In this document: positions 40,619 to 49,372 of the stretch, piece after piece
Numbering within the stretch: the stretch's first letter is position 1
Layout: every line of letters begins with the position of its first letter
DNA from: Streptomyces cylindrosporus
Lineage (GTDB): Bacteria; Actinomycetota; Actinomycetes; Streptomycetales; Streptomycetaceae
Assembly: GCF_022698165.1 (NCBI RefSeq)
Contig: NZ_JALDAY010000019.1
Coordinates: 124,001 to 188,000, forward strand
DNA length: 64,000 nucleotides
Reading direction: 5' to 3'
Notes under the pieces: generated by a model
Databases searched by the model: none
What the model was told of the DNA's origin: nothing
The model's input: only the letters and a program-made list of their open reading frames with translations
Translations under genes and position numbers: made by a program

Positions 40619-41818
40619 ATGGACCTGCTGAACACGCTGGTGGACAAGGGGCTTCGGCGCGAACTGCCGACCCGCGAGGAAGCTCTTGCCGTCCTCGCCA
40701 CCTCAGACGACGACCTGCTCGACGTGGTGGCCGCGGCCGGCAAGGTGCGCCGGCACTGGTTCGGCCGACGGGTGAAACTCAACTACCTCGTCAACTTGAA
40801 GTCCGGACTGTGTCCGGAGGACTGCTCCTACTGCTCCCAGCGGCTCGGCTCCGACACCGGGATCCTGAAGTACACCTGGCTCAAGCCCGAGCAGGCCTCC
40901 CAGGCGGCCGCCGCGGGTCTGGCGGGCGGCGCCAAGCGGGTCTGCCTGGTGGCGTCCGGGCGCGGCCCGACCGACCGGGACGTGGACCGGGTCGCCGGCA
41001 CCATCAAGGCGATCAAGGAGCAGAACGAGGGCGTCGAGGTGTGCGCCTGCCTCGGTCTGCTCTCCGACGGCCAGGCCGAGCGGCTGCGCGAGGCGGGCGC
41101 CGACGCCTACAACCACAACCTCAACACGTCCGAGTCGACGTACGGGGAGATCACCACCACCCACACGTACGCCGACCGCGTCGACACCGTCACCAAGGCG
41201 CACGCGGCCGGTCTGTCCGCCTGCTCGGGCCTCATCGCGGGCATGGGCGAGACGGACGAGGACCTCGTGGACGTCGTCTTCTCGCTGCGCGAGCTGGACC
41301 CCGACTCGGTGCCGGTCAACTTCCTGATCCCGGTCGAGGGCACCCCGCTGGCCAAGGAGTGGAACCTCACCCCGCAGCGCTGTCTGCGCATCCTGGCGAT
41401 GGTCCGCTTCGTCTGCCCGGACGTCGAGGTCCGTATCGCGGGCGGCCGTGAGGTCCACCTGCGGACCATGCAGCCCCTGGCGCTGAACCTGGCCAACTCG
41501 ATCTTCCTCGGCGACTACCTGACCACCGAGGGCCAGGCCGGCAAGGCCGACCTGGAGATGATCGCGGACGCCGGCTTCGAGGTGGAGGGCGCGGACCAGG
41601 TCACGCTGCCCGAGCACCGGGCGACGGCGGGCGGCGGCTGCGGCTCCCACGCGGAGAGCGGCTGCGGCTCCCACGAGGACGCCGGGTGCGGGTCGCACGC
41701 GGGCGGCGGAGTCTGCGGTACGGCGGCCGCGGCGACGGCAACGGCGACCGAGGCCCGCACGGACCTGGTGGCCGTACGCCGCCGCGGTGCCGGAACGGAC
41801 CTCGCGCCCAATGCCTGA
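40619..41818 (+). CDS. bioB: biotin synthase with Cys/His-rich C-terminal tail
   Basis: A 399-residue radical SAM enzyme that inserts sulfur into dethiobiotin. The 4Fe-4S cysteines are Cys65, Cys69 and Cys72 (CPEDCSYC). NLNTSE and the IPVEGTPLA segment mark the barrel. Normal BioB ends near residue 335; here ~62 residues are added, with three GCGSH units (GCGSHAES, GCGSHEDA, GCGSHAGG) plus GGGVCG, rich in possible metal ligands. ATG 40619 was chosen for its conserved N-terminus. bioA overlaps by 8 bp. Confidence 0.93.
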   Translation: MDLLNTLVDKGLRRELPTREEALAVLATSDDDLLDVVAAAGKVRRHWFGRRVKLNYLVNLKSGLCPEDCSYCSQRLGSDTGILKYTWLKPEQASQAAAAGLAGGAKRVCLVASGRGPTDRDVDRVAGTIKAIKEQNEGVEVCACLGLLSDGQAERLREAGADAYNHNLNTSESTYGEITTTHTYADRVDTVTKAHAAGLSACSGLIAGMGETDEDLVDVVFSLRELDPDSVPVNFLIPVEGTPLAKEWNLTPQRCLRILAMVRFVCPDVEVRIAGGREVHLRTMQPLALNLANSIFLGDYLTTEGQAGKADLEMIADAGFEVEGADQVTLPEHRATAGGGCGSHAESGCGSHEDAGCGSHAGGGVCGTAAAATATATEARTDLVAVRRRGAGTDLAPNA

Positions 41819-43091
41819 CCTGCCCGTCCCCGACCTCCTGGAGCTCGACCGACGGCATGTGTGGCACCCGTACGGGCCCATGCCCGGCCGGGTCGACCCG
41901 CTCGTCGTGGAGTCGGCGAGCGGGGTGCGGTTGAGGCTGGCGGACGGCTCGGGCGAGCTGGTCGACGGGATGTCGTCCTGGTGGTCGGCGATCCACGGCT
42001 ACAACCACCCGGTGCTCAACGAGGCGGCGCGCGAGCAGCTCGGCCGGATGAGCCATGTGATGTTCGGCGGGCTCACCCACGAGCCCGCCGTACGCCTGGC
42101 GAAGCTCCTTGTCGACATGTCACCCGACGGGCTGGAGCACGTCTTCCTCGCCGACTCCGGGTCGGTGTCGGTCGAGGTCGCGGTCAAGATGTGCCTGCAG
42201 TACTGGCGCTCCCTGGGCCGCCCCGGCAAGCAGCGCCTGCTGACCTGGCGCGGCGGCTACCACGGCGACACCTGGCAGCCGATGTCGGTGTGCGACCCCG
42301 AGGGCGGGATGCACGAGCTGTGGTCCGGGGTGCTGCCCCGGCAGGTCTTCGTGGACGCGCCGCCGGCCGAGTACGAGGAGTCGTACGCCGAACGGCTGCG
42401 CGCGGCGATCGCCGGGCACGCCGACGAGCTGGCCGCGGTGATCGTGGAGCCGGTGGTGCAGGGCGCGGGCGGGATGCGGTTCCACTCCCCCGCGTATCTG
42501 CGGGTGCTGCGCGAGGCGTGCGACGCGCACGACGTGCTGCTGGTGTTCGACGAGATCGCGACCGGGTTCGGGCGCACGGGCGCGCTGTTCGCGGCCGACC
42601 ACGCGGCGGTGACGCCGGACGTGATGTGCGTGGGCAAGGCGCTGACCGGCGGATACCTGACGATGGCGGCGACGCTGTGCACTGCGCGGGTGGCGGACGG
42701 CATCTCGCGCGGTGAGGTCCCGGTGCTCGCGCACGGGCCGACGTTCATGGGCAACCCGCTCGCCGCGTCCGTGGCTTGCGCCTCGCTCGGCCTGCTGCTG
42801 GGGCAGGACTGGCTGGGCGAGGTCAAGCGGATCGAGGCGGGCCTGCGGGAAGGCCTGGCCGAAGCCGCCTCGCTCCCGGGCGTGCAGGACGTACGGGTGC
42901 TCGGCGCGATCGGGGTCGTGCAGCTGGACCACGAGGTCGACATGAGGGCGGCCACGGCCGCCGCCGTACGGGAGGGCGTGTGGCTGCGGCCGTTCCGCGA
43001 CCTCGTCTACACGATGCCGCCGTACGTCACCGGCGACGCGGACCTGGCGCGGATCGCGCGCGCGGTGTGCGCGGCGGCGCGGGAGGGATGA
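41811..43091 (+). CDS. bioA: adenosylmethionine-8-amino-7-oxononanoate aminotransferase
   Basis: A 426-residue class III aminotransferase that makes 7,8-diaminononanoate. The start MPDLPVPDLLELDRRHVWHPYGPM is the diagnostic BioA opening; WWSAIHGYNHPVLN, FADSGSVSVEVAVKM, FDEIATGFGRTG and CVGKALTGGYLTMAATL (PLP Lys) follow. ATG 41811 overlaps the bioB end by 8 bp, and bioD starts 1 bp after its stop, so the three genes are one operon. Confidence 0.95.
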   Translation: MPDLPVPDLLELDRRHVWHPYGPMPGRVDPLVVESASGVRLRLADGSGELVDGMSSWWSAIHGYNHPVLNEAAREQLGRMSHVMFGGLTHEPAVRLAKLLVDMSPDGLEHVFLADSGSVSVEVAVKMCLQYWRSLGRPGKQRLLTWRGGYHGDTWQPMSVCDPEGGMHELWSGVLPRQVFVDAPPAEYEESYAERLRAAIAGHADELAAVIVEPVVQGAGGMRFHSPAYLRVLREACDAHDVLLVFDEIATGFGRTGALFAADHAAVTPDVMCVGKALTGGYLTMAATLCTARVADGISRGEVPVLAHGPTFMGNPLAASVACASLGLLLGQDWLGEVKRIEAGLREGLAEAASLPGVQDVRVLGAIGVVQLDHEVDMRAATAAAVREGVWLRPFRDLVYTMPPYVTGDADLARIARAVCAAAREG

Positions 43092-43092
43092 C

Positions 43093-43809
43093 ATGCCGGT
43101 ACTGGTGATCACGGGGACCGGAACCGAGGTCGGCAAGACGGTCACGACGGCCGCGGTCGCCGCGTCGGCGGTGGCGGCGGGCCGCTCGGTGGCCGTGCTC
43201 AAGGCCGCGCAGACGGGCGTACGGCCGGACGAGGCCGGGGACGCGCAGGAGGTGGCGCGGCTCGCGGGTGCCGTGACGGCGGCCGAACTGGCCCGCTATC
43301 CCGAGCCGTTGGCGCCGGCGACGGCCGCGCGGCGGGCCGGGATGACGCCGGTGCGGCCGCAGGACGTCGCCGAGGCGGCTGCCAAGCTGGCCACCGAGCA
43401 CGACCTCGTACTGGTCGAGGGCGCGGGCGGGCTGCTGGTCCGCTTCGACCAGGCGGGCGGCACGCTGGCGGACGCGGCGCAGCTGCTGCGGGCGCCGGTG
43501 CTGGTGGTGGCGTCGGCGGGCCTCGGCACCCTCAACACGACGGAGCTGACCTCCCGCGAACTGCGCTCACGCGGCCTGGAGTTGCTGGGCGTGGTCATCG
43601 GCGGCTGGCCCGACTCCCCGGACCTCGCGATGCGTTGCAACATCACCGACCTCTCGGAGGTCGCCGGGGCCCCCTTGCTGGGCGCCCTCCCGATGGGCGC
43701 GGGCTCCCTCGCCCCCACCGACTTCCGCGCCAAGGCGCCGGGTTGGCTGGCACCGCGGCTGGACGGGACGTGGGACCCGGAGGCGTTCCGGGAGCGGGAA
43801 GCACCGTAA
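43093..43809 (+). CDS. bioD: dethiobiotin synthetase
   Basis: A 238-residue ATP-dependent carboxylase closing the ureido ring. The P-loop is GTGTEVGKT at 8-16, followed by KAAQTGV and VEGAGGLLVRF, the substrate and nucleotide loops of BioD. ATG 43093 begins 1 bp after bioA. It is the last of bioBAD; bioF is divergent and pimelate genes (bioC/H or bioI/W) are not nearby. Confidence 0.94.
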   Translation: MPVLVITGTGTEVGKTVTTAAVAASAVAAGRSVAVLKAAQTGVRPDEAGDAQEVARLAGAVTAAELARYPEPLAPATAARRAGMTPVRPQDVAEAAAKLATEHDLVLVEGAGGLLVRFDQAGGTLADAAQLLRAPVLVVASAGLGTLNTTELTSRELRSRGLELLGVVIGGWPDSPDLAMRCNITDLSEVAGAPLLGALPMGAGSLAPTDFRAKAPGWLAPRLDGTWDPEAFREREAP

Positions 43810-43819
43810 CCGGGCCTCG

Positions 43820-46126
43820 TCACGCGGGATCCTCGCCTGCCCCGAGCAGCCGGACCAGCTCGATCCGGGAACGGATCCCCAACCTGCTGAACACGCCCCG
43901 CAGATGGTGGTCGATCGTGCGGGGGCTCAGGGCGAGGCGGGCGGCTATCTCGCGGTTGGTGGCGCCGTCGGCGGCCATGCGGGCGATGACGTGCTGCTGG
44001 GCCGTGAGACGGCCGGTGGGGTCGTCGGTGCGGGTCGGGGTTGCCGGGGTGCCCAGGGCACGGAGTTCCGCTCGGGCCTGGGCGGCGCAATGCGGGGCGC
44101 CGAAGCAGTCGAAGGCCTCCAGCGCGCTGTGCAGGCGGTCGCGGGCCTCCGTACGGCGGCGCAGCCGGCGCAGCGCGCCGCCGAACAGCAGTTCCGTGCG
44201 GGCGCGTTCGAAGTCGCGGGTGCCGCCGGCGTGCAGGTCGAGGGCCTCGCGGTAGTGGTCGACCGCTTCGGCGCCGGGCGCGAGCAGGGCGCGGCAACGG
44301 GCGCTGAGGGCAAGGTCGTCGGGGCTGCGGACGGCGGTGGCCCAGCGGTGGTAGTCGGCGTGCGCGGCCCGGGCGACCCGGGTGTCGCCGGTGCGGACCG
44401 CGGCCTCGACGTAGTGCGGGGTGGCCAGGTGGCGGATGGCCCGGTGCCCGTGTCCGGGGCCGAACCCGGCGAGGGCGCGCAGGCGGGCCGAAGCGGCGGC
44501 GAAACGGCCGTCCGCGAGGTCGAGGAAGGCGAGCGCCCACTGGGCGAGCGCGGCGGGCAGACCGAGGCCGCGGGCGAGGGCGTACGACCGTGCGGTCGCC
44601 GCGCGGTCGCGGCAGCCGGCCTCGTCGCCGGTGACCGCGGCGAACATGGCGAGGGCGGCCTGCAGATGGCAGGCGCCGTTGTCCTGCCCGGTGGCGTGCG
44701 CCTGTCTCAGCGCGTCCGTGGCGGTGGCCGCGCCGGCGTGCGGGCGTCCGGTCCAGAAGTCGGCGTAGGCGCGGAACTCCAGGGCCTGTACGACGGTGGC
44801 GGTCGCGCCGCGGGCCCGGGCCGAGGCGGCCGCCCGGACCGTGGCTGTACTGGCGCGGGTGTGGTCGCCGAGCATCAGCGCGGCGATCCCGGCGTGCACC
44901 AGCAGCGTGGGGTCGTCCCCGGGACCGCACCGTCCGGCAGTCTCCACCAGGAGCCTGCGGGCGTCCTCGTAACGCCCGTCGACGGCGGCCGCAAGCCCTC
45001 CCAGCAGCCCGGGCGGCGCAACGCCGAGCCGTCCGGAGATCCGGACGGCGTCCCGGCATCGACGCAGGTCACCGGTGTAGATGGCGGCTTCGGTGGCGCG
45101 GGCGAGGAGGTGGGCGGCTTCGGGGTTCGGGATGCGGTGAGCCGGTGCGGGGCCGACGGGAGGATCGGCGTCGGCACCGAGAGCACCGCGCACCGAGTCC
45201 GCCGTAACCGCAGAACCGTTCCGCCAGCTCCCGGCTCCCACCCCTGGCCCCACGCCCGACCCCAACGCCTCGACCCGCCGCACCGCCCCCGCCACCAGCC
45301 CGTCGAACGCCTCCATCGCGTTCCCCGCGCGTAGAGCGAACAGTCCGGCCAGGGCGTCGTCCGAGGTTCCCGTGGCCGCGAGTCGGCGTGCCCGGTCCGC
45401 GTCGCCCGCGTGCCACGCGTCCGTGGCGGCGCGGGTGCGCAGATGGGACTGGGTGAGGGGGTCCGGGCAGAGGGTGGCGGCACGTTCCAGGAGGGTTCGG
45501 GACAGGGCGAGTTGGCCGGATGCCCGGGCCCGGTCCGCCGCCGTGCGGAGTTCCGCCGCGAGTCGGGCGCTGGGCCCGAGCGCACCCGCTCCGCGGTGCC
45601 AGGAGCGGCGCGGTGTCTCGCCCTCGCCGCTCAGTACGCGTGCCAGCAGGCGGTGGACGTCGCGCCGGTCGGCCGGTGAGCCGCTCTCGTACGCGGCGAT
45701 CCGCGTCCACGCGTCGCGGAAGACGACCCCGCCGGGCCCGGCGTGCGCGAGCCCCGCGGACTCGGCGGCCTCCAGCGGACGCGTGTCCAGCCGGGCGGCC
45801 GTGACCGCGCGCAGGAAGGCGTGCGTGGCGACCGGGTACTGGTCGGCGGCGGCGAGCAGCAGCAGGAGGCGGGTGTCGTCCGGGAGCGCCCGGATCTCGG
45901 CGCGGTGGGCGCGCAGCAACGCCGGTGCCAGCTCGGCGGGTTCGGTCGGCAGCGGGTCCAGGCCGGCCGACTGGCGCTCGGTGAGCAGCGGTACGAGCTC
46001 GGCGGCGGCGCGCGGATCCCCGTACACGGCGTGCAGGACCCGTACGCGGACGCCCTCGGGAAGCGGCGTCGTGCGCTGCGGTGGCGAAGTGCGGTCGAGA
46101 GGTGGGGGGTTCACCGGAGTCACCAC
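43820..46126 (-). CDS. large LuxR-type regulator lacking a recognisable ATPase domain
   Basis: A 768-residue protein with a C-terminal LuxR helix-turn-helix (about 695-760: LTAQQHVIARMAADGATNREIAARLALSPRTIDHHLRGVFSRLGI). The rest is Ala/Arg/Leu-rich helical repeats like the TPR region of LAL regulators. The N-terminal ~110 residues resemble the post-ATPase part of a LAL protein (LLLLLAAADQYPVATHAFLRAV), but no Walker A or B motif is visible. It is therefore a naturally shortened LAL-type regulator. GTG 46126 or 46123 is the start. It is convergent to bioD with a 10-bp gap. Confidence 0.82.
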   Translation of the reverse strand: MVTPVNPPPLDRTSPPQRTTPLPEGVRVRVLHAVYGDPRAAAELVPLLTERQSAGLDPLPTEPAELAPALLRAHRAEIRALPDDTRLLLLLAAADQYPVATHAFLRAVTAARLDTRPLEAAESAGLAHAGPGGVVFRDAWTRIAAYESGSPADRRDVHRLLARVLSGEGETPRRSWHRGAGALGPSARLAAELRTAADRARASGQLALSRTLLERAATLCPDPLTQSHLRTRAATDAWHAGDADRARRLAATGTSDDALAGLFALRAGNAMEAFDGLVAGAVRRVEALGSGVGPGVGAGSWRNGSAVTADSVRGALGADADPPVGPAPAHRIPNPEAAHLLARATEAAIYTGDLRRCRDAVRISGRLGVAPPGLLGGLAAAVDGRYEDARRLLVETAGRCGPGDDPTLLVHAGIAALMLGDHTRASTATVRAAASARARGATATVVQALEFRAYADFWTGRPHAGAATATDALRQAHATGQDNGACHLQAALAMFAAVTGDEAGCRDRAATARSYALARGLGLPAALAQWALAFLDLADGRFAAASARLRALAGFGPGHGHRAIRHLATPHYVEAAVRTGDTRVARAAHADYHRWATAVRSPDDLALSARCRALLAPGAEAVDHYREALDLHAGGTRDFERARTELLFGGALRRLRRRTEARDRLHSALEAFDCFGAPHCAAQARAELRALGTPATPTRTDDPTGRLTAQQHVIARMAADGATNREIAARLALSPRTIDHHLRGVFSRLGIRSRIELVRLLGAGEDPA

Positions 46127-46241
46127 ACAACTGATGTTACTGGCGAGTTAATTGAACCGTAAAGACCGGCGATTTCGCCGATGCGGCGCGCGTAGACCCG
46201 AGTTGACACTCCTGGCGACCCCATCCGTGTCAGGAGGCACC

Positions 46242-46928
46242 ATGCAGCGCTACCGGCGTCGTATCGCCACGGCTTTCTCGGCCGTGGTCGCATCGCTCCT
46301 TCTGTCCCTCTCACTGTCGGCCGCCCCCGCCCGGGCGGCGACCCACGACCCGATCGTCTTCGTGCACGGTCTCAGCAGCGACTCCAGCAGCTGGGACGAC
46401 TGGATCTCCGACTTCGAGGCGGACGGCTACTCGTCCTCCGAGCTGTACGCGTGGTCGTACGACTGGGGCCAGTCGAACGTCACCACGGCCTCGCAGCTGG
46501 CCACCGAGATCAAGAGCGTGCTGGCCAAGACCGGCGCTTCCAAGGTCGACATCGTCGCCCACTCGATGGGTGCGCTCAACTCCCGCTACTACCTGAAGAA
46601 CCTCGGCGGAACCTCGTACGTCGACGACTTCGTCTCGGTCGCCGGCGTCAACCACGGCACCTCCGTCGCCACGTGGTGCGCGTGGCTGTACACGTCCTGC
46701 AAGGAGATGCAGACCGGCAGCACGTTCCTCACCTCCCTCAACTCCGGTGACGAGACACCGGGCAGCGTCTCCTACGCCAGCTACTGGTCGGACTGCGACA
46801 GCGCGGTCGTACCGAACAGCTCGGCGCTGCTGAGCGGCGCGACCAATGTCGACGCGGGCTGCATCTCGCACACCGACATGAACAACGACCACGGCGTCTA
46901 CGAGCAGGTCCGGGACTTCATCTCCTGA
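46242..46928 (+). CDS. secreted lipase/esterase (alpha/beta-hydrolase)
   Basis: A 228-residue exported hydrolase. The signal peptide runs from MQRYRRRIATAF through a hydrophobic core to APARA, cleavage near 32. The catalytic serine is Ser108 in VAHSMGA (an AxSxG-type elbow), the oxyanion loop is FVHGLSSDS, and DCDSAVVPNSSAL plus SHTDMNND supply the likely Asp and His. Cysteines (WCAWLYTSC) fit a disulfide-bonded secreted enzyme. AGGAGG lies 6 bp before ATG 46242. The small size resembles Bacillus LipA-type and Streptomyces LipA-like lipases. Confidence 0.88.
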   Translation: MQRYRRRIATAFSAVVASLLLSLSLSAAPARAATHDPIVFVHGLSSDSSSWDDWISDFEADGYSSSELYAWSYDWGQSNVTTASQLATEIKSVLAKTGASKVDIVAHSMGALNSRYYLKNLGGTSYVDDFVSVAGVNHGTSVATWCAWLYTSCKEMQTGSTFLTSLNSGDETPGSVSYASYWSDCDSAVVPNSSALLSGATNVDAGCISHTDMNNDHGVYEQVRDFIS

Positions 46929-47009
46929 GCCCGGAACCCGGCAGCGGGGGTGCGCGGGATCCGTACGGGGGACAATCGCGGTAAGGCCCGTCCTGTGGAG
47001 GAGGTCCTC

Positions 47010-47714
47010 ATGCCGCTACGGTCCCCCGGCGCCGCGAGAGTGGCGCGGGATCCCGTGCACCATCCGCTGTTCGCCCGCTTCTACGCACGTATCAGCGTGT
47101 CCGCCGAGACCCGCATGGGCATGGGCGGGATCCGTGACCGGCTGCTGGCCGGACTGTCCGGCCGGGTGATCGAGGTCGGCGCGGGCAACGGACTGAACTT
47201 CGCGCACTATCCGAGCACCGTCTCGGAGGTCGTGGCGATCGAGCCCGAGCGGGTGCTGCGGCAGCTGGCCGTGGAGAACGCGCTGCGCGCCGAGGTCCCG
47301 GTCGACGTCGCGCCCGGCGCCGCGGAGGCGCTGCCCGTCAAGAGCGAGGCCTTCGACGCGGCGGTGGTCTCGCTGGTGCTGTGCAGCGTGCGGGACGTGC
47401 CGCGGGCGCTCGCGGAGGTACGGCGGGTGCTGCGCCCGGGCGGTGTCGTGCGGTTCTTCGAGCACGGCCGGGGAGGCGGACGGGTCATGACCCTCACCCA
47501 GCGGGCCCTGGACCGCACGGTGTGGCCGCCGCTGAACGGCGGCTGCCATGTGGGCCGGGACCCGGTCGCCGCCCTGCGCGAGGCCGGTTTCGAACTCGGC
47601 CCCTACCGGCGGCTGTTGATGCCGGAGGAGGGGCCGGTCCTGCCCACCTCGTACTGCGTGCTGGGCACGGCGTGGCGGCCGGGGACCACCGAGGGTCCGG
47701 CCGCCGAGGCGTGA
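47010..47714 (+). CDS. SAM-dependent class I methyltransferase
   Basis: A 234-residue Rossmann methyltransferase. Motif I is VIEVGAGNGLNF near residue 53, motif II acid is AIEPERVLRQLA, VDVAPGAAEALPVKSEAFDAAVVSLVLCSVRD is the motif III/IV region, and RRVLRPGGVVRFFEHGRG is motif V/VI. The fold and size match the UbiE/Methyltransf_11 group often called class I methyltransferases in Streptomyces. GTGGAGGAGG precedes ATG 47010. No neighbour indicates the substrate. Confidence 0.87.
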   Translation: MPLRSPGAARVARDPVHHPLFARFYARISVSAETRMGMGGIRDRLLAGLSGRVIEVGAGNGLNFAHYPSTVSEVVAIEPERVLRQLAVENALRAEVPVDVAPGAAEALPVKSEAFDAAVVSLVLCSVRDVPRALAEVRRVLRPGGVVRFFEHGRGGGRVMTLTQRALDRTVWPPLNGGCHVGRDPVAALREAGFELGPYRRLLMPEEGPVLPTSYCVLGTAWRPGTTEGPAAEA

Positions 47715-48128
47715 TCACACCGTCCAGCCGCGCAGCTCCGCCGCGATGTCGTGCACGGTCGCCTCACCGCTCTTGACCAGCCGGGCCAACTCGCGCACCT
47801 GCACCGGTGAGGTGGCGACCTTCAGGCCGCTGGCGACGAGGTAGGCGTAGGCGACGGCCGAGGCGAAGAGGGCGTTGGAGCGCTCCAACGCCGGTACGTG
47901 GATCAGGAGTTGGAGCAGCGACGCGGCACGCGCGTGCGGACTGTCGTAGACGGGGACGTCGAAGATCTCCGCCTCGTGGCGCGCGACGGCCGCGACGAGG
48001 GCGCCCCAGTCGGTGACCTGGGGATCGCCCGGGGTGTTCTGTTCGGCGAGCATGAGGAGCCAGGCAAGGTCGATTCTGAGGTTGCTCAAGGGATCAGCGG
48101 CGACCTTCGCGCGTGCCTTCGTGCTCAC
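47715..48128 (-). CDS. Fic/Doc-like toxin-antitoxin component with a degenerate active site
   Basis: A 137-residue helical protein. It overlaps the antitoxin gene by 35 bp and begins at GTG 48128. Comparing with Fic/Doc proteins, the segment where HPFxDGNGR or HPFxNANKR is expected reads HVPALERSNALFASAVAYAYL, keeping the His and the surrounding helices but not the Phe and the Asn/Lys/Arg of the motif. It may bind its partner without catalysis, or act by a different mechanism. Its stop abuts the convergent methyltransferase stop. Confidence 0.65.
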   Translation of the reverse strand: MSTKARAKVAADPLSNLRIDLAWLLMLAEQNTPGDPQVTDWGALVAAVARHEAEIFDVPVYDSPHARAASLLQLLIHVPALERSNALFASAVAYAYLVASGLKVATSPVQVRELARLVKSGEATVHDIAAELRGWTV

Positions 48129-48333
48129 TGCCGAACTCGTCCGCGAAGACGGCCTCGTACTGCTTCATGAAGTCAGCCGCGGCCTCCACGAAGGTGTGGC
48201 CGACCTCGCCGGTGTCCTGTCTGACCAGTTCCTCGATGTAGCGGTTGACGCTCATGCCGCGGGCCAGGGCGCGTTCGCGGGCGGCGCGGGCCGTGCCCTC
48301 GTCCACTCGCACGTTCAGCTGAGTCTTAGCCAT
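48094..48333 (-). CDS. ribbon-helix-helix antitoxin
   Basis: A 79-residue protein. The N-terminus TQLNVRVDEGTARAARERALARGMSVNRYIEELVRQ is a ribbon-helix-helix DNA-binding fold; the acidic C-terminal ~35 residues, with FVEAAADFMKQYEAVFADEF, would bind a toxin. It precedes the Fic-like gene with a 35-bp overlap, the usual antitoxin-first order. ATG 48333 sits next to paired GCTAGC sites, fitting self-repression. Confidence 0.85.
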   Translation of the reverse strand: MAKTQLNVRVDEGTARAARERALARGMSVNRYIEELVRQDTGEVGHTFVEAAADFMKQYEAVFADEFGSEHEGTREGRR

Positions 48334-48339
48334 ACCTCG

Positions 48340-48369
48340 AAGCTAGCGCCGAGGTGCTAGCACCCGCAA
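48340..48369 (-). promoter_or_regulatory. promoter and paired operator of the toxin-antitoxin operon
   Basis: On the minus strand TTGCGG (48369-48364) and TAGCTT (48345-48340) are 18 bp apart, and ATG 48333 starts 6 nt after the -10, so the transcript may be leaderless. Two GCTAGC palindromes, 48342-48347 and 48356-48361, 14 bp apart, lie inside this promoter. They are the likely binding sites of the ribbon-helix-helix antitoxin. Confidence 0.6.
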
Positions 48370-48561
48370 GGGGCACCGGCCCGTGGGTCGCGTCACTTCG
48401 TCGTACTCCCGCGGGTGGAGGGTGCCCCTTACACGGGTATCGGGGGCCCGACCTGGGGTGGAGACCGCCCAGCACTCAGGGGGGATTCCGGGTGTGGGCC
48501 GGATCACATTAGGCTCGCCGGGACGAAGGAGTCGTACGTCCCTGTGAGCGAGGAGGCGGCC

Positions 48562-49368
48562 TTGTCCACACCTGCTGCGGAGCACGCCCCGGGCCATGCG
48601 TCGGCCGACGGGATCGCGGCCCGCGCCCGCGGTCTGACCAAGGCGTACGGCTCGGGCGAGACGACCGTGCTGGCCCTCGACTCGGTGGACGTGGACATCG
48701 CGCGCGGGCGGTTCACCGCGGTCATGGGGCCCTCGGGCTCCGGCAAGTCCACGCTGATGCACTGCCTTGCCGGGCTGGACTCGGTGTCCGCGGGCCAGGT
48801 CTGGCTGGGCGACACGGAGATCACGGGACTGAAGGAGCGTGAGCTGACCCGGCTGCGGCGGGACCGCATCGGGTTCATGTTCCAGTCGTTCAACCTGATC
48901 CCCACCCTGAACGCGGCCGAGAACATCACCCTGCCCATGGACATCGCGGGCAAGAAGCCCGACGAGAAGTGGCTGGACCAGGTGATCGACACGCTGGGGC
49001 TGCGGGACCGGCTGAAACACCGGCCGTCCCAGCTGTCCGGCGGCCAGCAGCAGCGCGTGGCCTGTGCGCGGGCGCTGGCCTCCCGGCCCGAACTGATCTT
49101 CGCCGACGAGCCGACCGGCAACCTGGATTCGCGGGCCGGTCTTGAGGTGCTGGGCTTCCTGCGGGAGGCCGTGGACCAGCTGGGTCAGACGGTCGTGATG
49201 GTCACCCACGACCCGGGCGCCGCCGCCCACTCCGACCTGGTGCTCTTCCTCGGCGACGGGCGGATCGTGGACGAGATGGAGCGACCGACGGCAGAGGCGG
49301 TCCTGGAGCGCATGAAGCGGTTCGACGTGATCCGCAGCCAGTTCGAGGGCCAGGACGGACAGGAGTGA
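48562..49368 (+). CDS. ABC transporter ATP-binding protein (MacB/LolD type)
   Basis: A 268-residue ATPase. Walker A is GPSGSGKS, the Q loop is FMFQSFNLIPTL, the signature is LSGGQQQRVACARAL, and Walker B is LIFADEPTGNLD. TTG 48562 was chosen because AGGAGG sits 5 bp upstream; GTG 48544 is too far from any ribosome site. A TAGGCT at 48510 may be the -10 box. The permease gene begins 4 bp after the stop. The pair resembles MacB-like exporters and FtsEX-type mechanotransmission systems. Confidence 0.94.
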   Translation: MSTPAAEHAPGHASADGIAARARGLTKAYGSGETTVLALDSVDVDIARGRFTAVMGPSGSGKSTLMHCLAGLDSVSAGQVWLGDTEITGLKERELTRLRRDRIGFMFQSFNLIPTLNAAENITLPMDIAGKKPDEKWLDQVIDTLGLRDRLKHRPSQLSGGQQQRVACARALASRPELIFADEPTGNLDSRAGLEVLGFLREAVDQLGQTVVMVTHDPGAAAHSDLVLFLGDGRIVDEMERPTAEAVLERMKRFDVIRSQFEGQDGQE

Positions 49369-49372
49369 GCCG

